DNA from: Branchiostoma floridae
Taxonomy: Eukaryota > Chordata > Leptocardii > Amphioxiformes > Branchiostomatidae
Reading direction: 5' to 3'
Assembly: GCF_000003815.2 (NCBI RefSeq)
Contig: NC_049980.1
Location: 33,930,858 to 33,994,857, forward strand
DNA length: 64,000 nucleotides
The notes under the pieces were generated by a model. The model made no database searches. It was given only the letters and a program-made list of their open reading frames with translations, and was not told where the DNA came from. A program made the translations under genes and the position numbers. Positions 60,881-64,000 of this stretch are shown here, one piece after another (position 1 is the first letter of the stretch; each line of letters begins with the position of its first letter).

Positions 60881-60980
60881 NNNNNNNNNNNNNNNNNNNN
60901 NNNNNNNNNNNNNNNNNNNNNNNNNNNNNNNNNNNNNNNNNNNNNNNNNNNNNNNNNNNNNNNNNNNNNNNNNNNNNNNN
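60881..60980. other. Assembly gap (100 N)
   Basis: Exactly 100 N, usually a placeholder of unknown size. It follows the 51-bp repeat array and may hide upstream exons of the guanylate cyclase gene. Confidence 0.99.
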
Positions 60981-61129
60981 ATTTGTACCTTATCCTTATA
61001 AAGAGCAGAACAGCACATAGGTAGATAAGTTGTTATACAGAACTCTCTGTTTTCCCTTGTTGCTGTGCGTCGCTTGTTTATGTGTACGTGCTGCTAGATA
61101 TGCAAAAAATGTATGGTACTGTTTCACAG

Positions 61130-62726
61130 ATCTTCCAAGAGGTGAGCGTGTTGTTCTCCAACATTGTTGGCTTCACGGACATCTGCAGCCGGGTCAAACC
61201 TATGGAGCTGGTAACTCTTCTCAACGATGCCTACACCATCTTCGACAATCTGACCGAACAGTATAATGTCTTCAAGGTATTTTCCTATAAATGTAGTATC
61301 TCGCTATAGATTTGTACATAAACTTTGCTTTTGAATTTGATATATTGGGCTGAAGCAACATAGTATTGTGTTACAATTTAGCAAGTGTGTCTAGCTGTTG
61401 ATGTATTACTTAATTTGAAGACGGCAAATTATAACTGTGACACCAGAAATGTATACATTCCATAGGTGGAAACGATCGGAGACGAATACATGATTGAGTC
61501 TGGAGCACCCATCCCCACCCAAGCGCACGCCTTTGACGTTGCTGACATGGCACTGGCTATGCTCAACGCTATTGGGCAGCTGAGTGACCCATGCAACGGC
61601 GAAACCATCAAAATCAGGATAGGTATGGACAGCAGAGGCCTTTACAACAGCTTTACCAAATGTTGACGCTGTGATTTGAAAGAAATTTTACGTAGCACAG
61701 CATTATTGTAAGTTACTAAGTTCAGAAAATTTGTGTTGTCCTAGGAATGAACTCTGGGCCTGTTGTTGCCGGTGTTGTGGGTCTGCGAGTGCCGCGGTAC
61801 TGTCTGTTCGGTGACACGGTCAACACAGCGTCCAGAATGGAGAGCACAGGAGCGGTCAGTATCTACTGTATATCCCACCATAATGACTTTACTCCATACT
61901 TATTACAGGAGATGTTTCCGTCTTCAGTCTGGCACTAAACTCCTCCCTAATAAACTTCCTGGGCCGCCTTGTGATTGGGCCCATGTTGTTCCTTTTTTGC
62001 TTTCTTTATCTTATTTCTAGCTTTGTACTTTCTATCTTAAAGCCCTTCTTTCACCAGGCCTTCCTGGAATCCAAAATATAACGCAAAATATGCTAGGAAT
62101 ATGTCCATAATTCTTCACCATAACGACACTGGTAACTTACAATATTTGTACATCACTCAACAGCCAATGACCATCCAGATAACCGGAGCAGCCAGGAGAT
62201 ACCTAAAGACATCCTACATTATTGAAGAGAGGGGACTGATTTCTGTTAAGGTATGTAACAGTCTAGCCATGTTATTCTCTTACTTATTCCATACATTGCA
62301 TTGCTAGCTTTGCAATGAAATTTTAACAAAAGGCACAGAAAGAGAATAGAGAAAGAGAGAGAGACAGCACATAGTATTCTATAAGGCCCTTACCAAATGC
62401 TGTTCCGCTCTTACGTGCAGGGAAAAGGGAAAATGAAGACCTATTGGCTGAAGATACGGCGAGAGAATGAGGATGAGGACGCCGAGTTCGACTCAGACTC
62501 TTCCGACTCCACCATCATCCCAGCTCCTCAGGGTTTGGCGGCTCAGGAGCCTAAGACCAAAGACAAATGTAAGGATGCTTCAGAAGATAAGAAAAACAGG
62601 AAAGAAGGAAAGAGGGCCATGGTTGACAACGACATGTTCCTGGATGGAAGTGGCGAAGACGTTCTTCAACCTGAGACGAAACATAGTAGTCGTACCAAGT
62701 TGAGTCAGGTCTGTAGTCTGATGTGA
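61130..62726 (+). CDS. Soluble-type guanylate cyclase catalytic domain with CaaX tail, beta2-like (partial, 268 aa)
   Basis: Class III cyclase that would make cGMP. Exons: 61130-61276, 61466-61622, 61745-61854, 62164-62250, 62421-62726; phases close and the last ends in TGA. It begins [20 protein letters not shown]. The first metal-binding Asp of LFSD is Asn here (AAC). The second metal site, VETIGDEYM, and the nucleotide-binding [19 protein letters not shown] are intact, and [15 protein letters not shown] closes the domain. An acidic tail of about 85 residues follows and ends VCSLM, a CaaX box with Met, favoured by farnesyltransferase. A long tail with a prenylation box is a feature of the sGC beta2 subunit (GUCY1B2), the best guess. 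The N-terminal heme and PAS parts lie upstream, beyond the window's readable sequence or in the gap. An AATAAA follows at 63168. Confidence 0.85.
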
Positions 62727-62759
62727 CAAGTGACGTCCGTAAGATACTTTGAACTATGT

Positions 62760-64000
62760 TCATCCTGCTAATTAATGTACACAATTCAGTTTGTAATCAA
62801 CATATAAATAGGTCTAATGCACAGGATTAAATCAAATTAACAATTGATCATTCGACGTAACAGAAGGTTTTAGCCACAAGTCTTAATTTCTCATCGCTAG
62901 CTAGCCTAGTCTAATAGAGGTCTGTAAGAAGTGTTTATAAACACAAGGAATCCTGATCAATAACAAAGCTGATAATAACAGAAATCCGTGCTGTGACTGC
63001 CACTGAGAGGATGAGATTGTGAAACCACAAATTTTCACAATGAGTACGAAGTTTCCTTACATGGCCACTGGCTTCATATAGCTCGGCCTTCTTATCGGTT
63101 ATTTCTGGGGACGAATATATGTTCGTTACCCTTAAAAGTATATATATATATATATATTCTCCACAACAATAAAAAATGCTTGACATCAAGATTCGTTAGG
63201 AAATGACCAATCAAATGGCGTCAACCTCCAAAATATCTAAATTCAAATTCAAAGTTTCATATTCATTTTTTAATCGAGAGCTATTGTAATTTATATTTCT
63301 TTATTCAAAATGATTCAATATCATCACAAATATCATCTCTCCCGTGGATTTGTGATGGAATTTTCTGCTAAGTATGATGTCAGACTGACAGGTGATTTGG
63401 CACCGTTTTTCAAGGTAAATTCCCCTTACGGTTACACCTCTACCGGCGTATCAATTGATCTCATTCAATCTGGTCACTCGCCAACCTGTGATTGGTCCAT
63501 AATCCTACTTCATAATTCCTGCGAAAGTTCGTTCTACTTCTTTTTGTTCTAACCCAGTTATTTACTGGTGTCTGGCTCTTCATCACTAACCATATGGAAT
63601 ATGTAATGGAACAGTGTATTCCGACAAAAAGCCATCTCGATGTCTGAAGAGTATCTAAGTCATCCAGGAATGAATGTTCTTTTTTATATTTTAAGGTCGA
63701 CAAATTGACATTCCAACACTGTTAGCTAACGCTATTTTGTGAATATCAATGGGCTAGACTTATTCTAAATATCACATGAAGCTACAATTTACTTTTATCC
63801 GACAAAGATGGACCTTATAAATCATTCTTTATTTTGATGTGAATGCATTTAAGGGTAAACAGCCCAGGGTATTGTTTTGTTCGTTTACGTGCATGAAAAA
63901 AACAACACGTTAAATTTGGTCTTTACCAGACAATGGTTGCTGTACAATTCCAAAATATGTTTTTCATTCACAACACACGATGTCATGACAATGTATGCAT
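62760..64000. other. 3' flank of the cyclase gene, no gene seen
   Basis: AT-rich. Contains a (TA)n run at 63140-63157 and a possible poly-A signal at 63168. Short frames show no recognised domain. Confidence 0.5.

Noticed and set aside
16013-62726. Functional cluster linking FDPS with the farnesylated cyclase
   Set aside because: The biochemical link is general, the genes are 36 kb apart with unrelated genes between, and clustering by pathway is rare in animals.

Overview
The window looks like genomic DNA of an invertebrate chordate, most probably a lancelet (Branchiostoma-like). This is inferred from intron-rich conserved animal genes, introns full of short inverted-repeat elements, LINE 3' fragments, tRNA-derived SINEs and minisatellites, and a guanylate cyclase with a beta2-type tail. 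Four conserved genes could be rebuilt exon by exon. In the three complete ones all splice phases close. A fifth, small two-exon gene is not recognised.

Layout. 1.2-8.8 kb (minus): BDP1, the SANT-domain subunit of RNA polymerase III factor TFIIIB, nine coding exons, 937 aa. A probable non-coding first exon lies near 13.8 kb, beyond a 3.5 kb inverted-terminal-repeat element in the first intron. 13.85-14.24 kb: probable bidirectional promoter shared with FDPS, with an NRF1-type palindrome, two CCAAT boxes, a CACGTG E-box and an SRE-like site. 14.0-25.2 kb (plus): FDPS, farnesyl diphosphate synthase, 357 aa in its cytosolic form. 25.3-43.5 kb: gene-poor, made of repeats, LINE tails, small inverted-repeat elements, a few GC-rich islands, and three tandem copies of a sequence matching the RE1/NRSE silencer consensus. 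43.57-44.84 kb (plus): two-exon gene for a 76-aa Cys/His protein. 45-54.4 kb: repeats, including a 1.1 kb satellite with a 38-bp unit. 54.6-59.9 kb (minus): SRFBP1/BUD22, eight exons, 465 aa. 60.2-60.88 kb: 51-bp minisatellite running into a 100-N assembly gap. 61.1-62.7 kb (plus): catalytic end of a soluble-type guanylate cyclase ending in the CaaX box CSLM; its 5' part is missing.

The most unusual theme is repeated local duplication of exon ends. FDPS exon 11 with its 5' splice site is present six times in tandem. The ends of FDPS exons 7, 9 and 12, and the terminal exon of the neighbouring SRFBP1, also have partial copies close by. In the two copies that carry a 5' splice site outside the exon 11 array, GT has become AT.

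The genes do not form a pathway. One possible biochemical link is that FDPS makes farnesyl diphosphate, the donor that would be used if the cyclase's CSLM box is prenylated. This is most likely coincidence.
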